DNA of 16,024 nucleotides from an uncultured SAR116 cluster alpha proteobacterium (GTDB lineage Bacteria > Pseudomonadota > Alphaproteobacteria > Puniceispirillales > Puniceispirillaceae), in assembly GCA_902520575.1 (NCBI GenBank), contig CABYOG010000024.1:1-16024 (forward strand), read 5' to 3'. The stretch's first letter is position 1; the number at the start of each line of letters is the position of its first letter. Positions 14,270-16,024 of this stretch are shown piece after piece. A program made the position numbers and the translations under genes. Under the pieces are notes generated by a model. It worked only from the letters and a program-made list of their open reading frames with translations. It had not been told where the DNA came from and ran no database searches.

Positions 14270-15525
14270 TCTACTTTCCTTTTTGGGGCAGCCGCCGCAC
14301 CAGCCATCGCCCCTGACCCACCAAATACGGGCGTCGATATTGATTGCGGCAGCGGTCGCGGCGTCTCTGCCACAGACAATATTGGCAAAATCAAAAGGAA
14401 GTGCAGGAAGTACCAGACTGTAGCTACTCTTCCAATCACAACATAAATTCCTTCGGCAGGCATCGCTCCTATATATCCAAGAACGAGACAATCAGCGAAG
14501 AACACCCAGAAAAAGATTTTAAAGATTGGGCGGAAGCGACCAGAGCGAACGGGAGACCTATCTAGCCAAGGCAGAATAAACAGCACAGCGATCGCGCCGA
14601 ACATCGCCAGCACACCTCCAAGCTTATCAGGCACGGCCCGCAAAATCGCATAGAAAGGCAGGAAATACCACTCAGGAACAATATGAGCCGGTGTCTGCAG
14701 CGCATTTGCCGGAATATAATTGTCTGGATGCCCCATGAAGTTCGGAAAGAAAAACACAGCTGCCGCAAAGAACGTTAGAAAAACAGACAAGCCAAAGAAA
14801 TCCTTTATGGTGTAATAAGGGTGAAACGGAATCGTATCCTGCGGGCCGCGTGTATCAATGCCCAGTGGATTGTTTGAACCAAACCGATGCAAAGCTACAA
14901 GGTGCAAAATTACAACACCAACAATGATAAAAGGCAAAAGGTAGTGCAGCGAAAAGAACCGGTTCAGTGTCGGGTTATCTACAGAAAAGCCACCCCAAAG
15001 CCACGTCACGATCCCTTCACCAGCGAAGGGGATTGCTGAAAACAGGTTGGTGATCACTGTAGCTCCCCAAAATGACATTTGACCCCAAGGCAAAACATAG
15101 CCCATAAACGCAGTCGCCATCATTAACAATAGTATCACAACGCCCAGCATCCATAATAATTCACGCGGGGCTTTATAGGAGCCATAATATAAGCCCCTAA
15201 AAATATGGATAAAGACCACGATAAAAAAGAAGGAAGCGCCATTCATATGGATGTACCGTAGTAACCACCCATGATTCACATCACGCATGATCCGCTCAAC
15301 TGAATCGAATGCATAATCAACATGGGCGGTGTAATTCATCGATAGCACAATACCGGTAATTATCATGATCACTAACGATATCCCAGCCAGAGATCCGAAA
15401 TTCCAGAAATAGTTCAAGTTTTTAGGCGTAGGATATTCTGTTGCCTCATGATTAAGGAAACTGAAAATTGGCAGCCTGTAGTCAATCCAGCGGACAACTG
15501 GGTTTTGAAACTTATTTGCAGACAT
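14266..15525 (-). CDS. petB: Cytochrome b of the bc1 complex
   Basis: 419-residue integral membrane subunit with eight predicted helices, carrying both quinone sites and haems bL and bH. Haem ligands: His93 and His107 in helix B, His194 and His208 in helix D, with the classic 13-residue intervals. The Qo-site motif PEWY lies at 284-287. [11 protein letters not shown] and the [25 protein letters not shown] segment (136-160) are typical. The C-terminal tail (about 390-419) is Ala/Gly/Ser-rich and basic at the end. I chose ATG 15525, after a GGGA about nine bases upstream; an upstream TTG (15540) adds five residues without support. It follows petA by 43 bases and overlaps petC by four bases. One undivided gene, as in mitochondria and proteobacteria. 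Confidence 0.97.
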   Translation of the reverse strand: MSANKFQNPVVRWIDYRLPIFSFLNHEATEYPTPKNLNYFWNFGSLAGISLVIMIITGIVLSMNYTAHVDYAFDSVERIMRDVNHGWLLRYIHMNGASFFFIVVFIHIFRGLYYGSYKAPRELLWMLGVVILLLMMATAFMGYVLPWGQMSFWGATVITNLFSAIPFAGEGIVTWLWGGFSVDNPTLNRFFSLHYLLPFIIVGVVILHLVALHRFGSNNPLGIDTRGPQDTIPFHPYYTIKDFFGLSVFLTFFAAAVFFFPNFMGHPDNYIPANALQTPAHIVPEWYFLPFYAILRAVPDKLGGVLAMFGAIAVLFILPWLDRSPVRSGRFRPIFKIFFWVFFADCLVLGYIGAMPAEGIYVVIGRVATVWYFLHFLLILPILSVAETPRPLPQSISTPVFGGSGAMAGAAAAPKRKVE

Positions 15526-15568
15526 GGTGTTTATTCCCAAAAAACTAGTTAAAATTACTACTTTAAAT

Positions 15569-16024
15569 TTAGCCGATCTTAATCACATCATCTGATAAAA
15601 ACGAATAGGGCGGAATTTCCAAATTTGTTGGCGCCGGCCCTTTACGAATTCGGCCCGATGAATCATAGTGTGAACCATGGCAGGGGCAAAACCAGCCATC
15701 ATATTCGCCGCGCACCTCACCCACTTTTTGGCCAAGTGGTACGCAGCCAAGATGGGTGCATACTCCCAATACCACCAGATATTCCGGCTTCTGAACACGG
15801 TCACTATCGACTTGCGGGTCCCGCATATCCAGCGCATCATCTCGCAACGCTTCATCGATCTCAGTTTTCGTGCGATGGCGGATAAAAACGGGCTTACCCC
15901 GCCATTTTAGTGTAATGGACTGCCCTTCAGCAATTTTTGACACATCCACCTCAATGCTGGCCAGCGCGAGTGTATCCGCAGCTGGGTTCATTTGGTCAAT
16001 GAGCGGCCAGGCAAAGGTCCCTGC
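15569..16024 (-). CDS. petA: Rieske iron-sulfur subunit of the bc1 complex (5' part cut by right edge)
   Basis: The last 151 residues of the Rieske protein are visible and the frame is open to the right edge. The missing part is the twin-arginine signal/anchor, of roughly 30-40 residues. [25 protein letters not shown] begins the visible head domain. The [2Fe-2S] boxes are CTHLGC and CPCHGSHYD, each giving one Cys and one His ligand; the other Cys of each box forms the usual disulfide. [13 protein letters not shown] is the conserved Pro-rich loop near the end. It accepts electrons from ubiquinol at the Qo site and gives them to cytochrome c1. First gene of petA-petB-petC; the operon promoter lies outside the window. 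Confidence 0.96.
   Translation of the reverse strand, partial: AGTFAWPLIDQMNPAADTLALASIEVDVSKIAEGQSITLKWRGKPVFIRHRTKTEIDEALRDDALDMRDPQVDSDRVQKPEYLVVLGVCTHLGCVPLGQKVGEVRGEYDGWFCPCHGSHYDSSGRIRKGPAPTNLEIPPYSFLSDDVIKIG

Noticed and set aside
14127..14423. Plus-strand frames of 70-100 residues across petB and petC
   Set aside because: They are antisense readings of strongly conserved genes, with no family resemblance or start signals.
13487..14491. Longer frame for cytochrome c1 starting inside petB
   Set aside because: The extra 74 residues are an out-of-frame reading of the petB 3' end. A clean signal peptide begins at the ATG overlapping the petB stop.
1..16024. Mobile elements, phage genes, CRISPR arrays, defence or toxin-antitoxin systems
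   Set aside because: I found no transposase, integrase, repeat-spacer pattern, att-like repeats or toxin-antitoxin pair. The gene content is conserved core metabolism and respiration.

Overview
This window looks like chromosomal, mostly housekeeping DNA from an alphaproteobacterium with mid-range GC. The support is the gene set: a petP/petR-type MarR plus response-regulator pair beside ilvE, a mitochondrial-type petABC operon, a NDUFAF7/MidA methyltransferase, UbiK, and the order prs-rplY-pth-ychF. A marine lineage such as the SAR116 group is possible, but that is a guess from gene style and order. I see no transposase, integrase, phage gene, tRNA, rRNA or CRISPR array.

Layout, left to right. 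(1) 1-3295: the start of ilvE, cut by the left edge on the minus strand, is divergent from a plus-strand unit of MarR regulator (petP-like), OmpR-class response regulator (petR-like) and sensor histidine kinase. (2) 3320-6435: a minus-strand run read ubiK, ybjN-like, proC, TetR-like regulator, csaA. (3) 6699-9543: plus-strand lgt, midA/NDUFAF7-type methyltransferase and pgeF, joined by 4-base overlaps. They are followed by a possible 22-residue lipoprotein-like peptide that ends in an intrinsic terminator. (4) 9663-13207: plus-strand prs, rplY, pth, ychF, with hairpin/T-run signals before rplY and before pth. (5) 13201-13398: an unexplained coding-like remnant. (6) 13487-16024: minus-strand petA (cut by the right edge), petB and petC, encoding the cytochrome bc1 complex, convergent with ychF.

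Several genes concern the respiratory membrane: petABC is complex III, MidA/NDUFAF7 is linked to complex I maturation in mitochondria, and UbiK supports ubiquinone synthesis. In Rhodobacter capsulatus petP and petR lie next to petABC. Here both sets occur in the same 16 kb but are about 10 kb apart and on opposite strands.

I found no convincing new multi-gene system. The best leads are regulatory or small-gene signals. They are a shared 12-base element just before the ribosome-binding sites of both ilvE and petP, a dyad beside the petP promoter, an orphan plus-strand terminator in the ubiK-ybjN gap, the small peptide after pgeF, the attenuator-like rplY leader, a proC leader hairpin, and the remnant after ychF.
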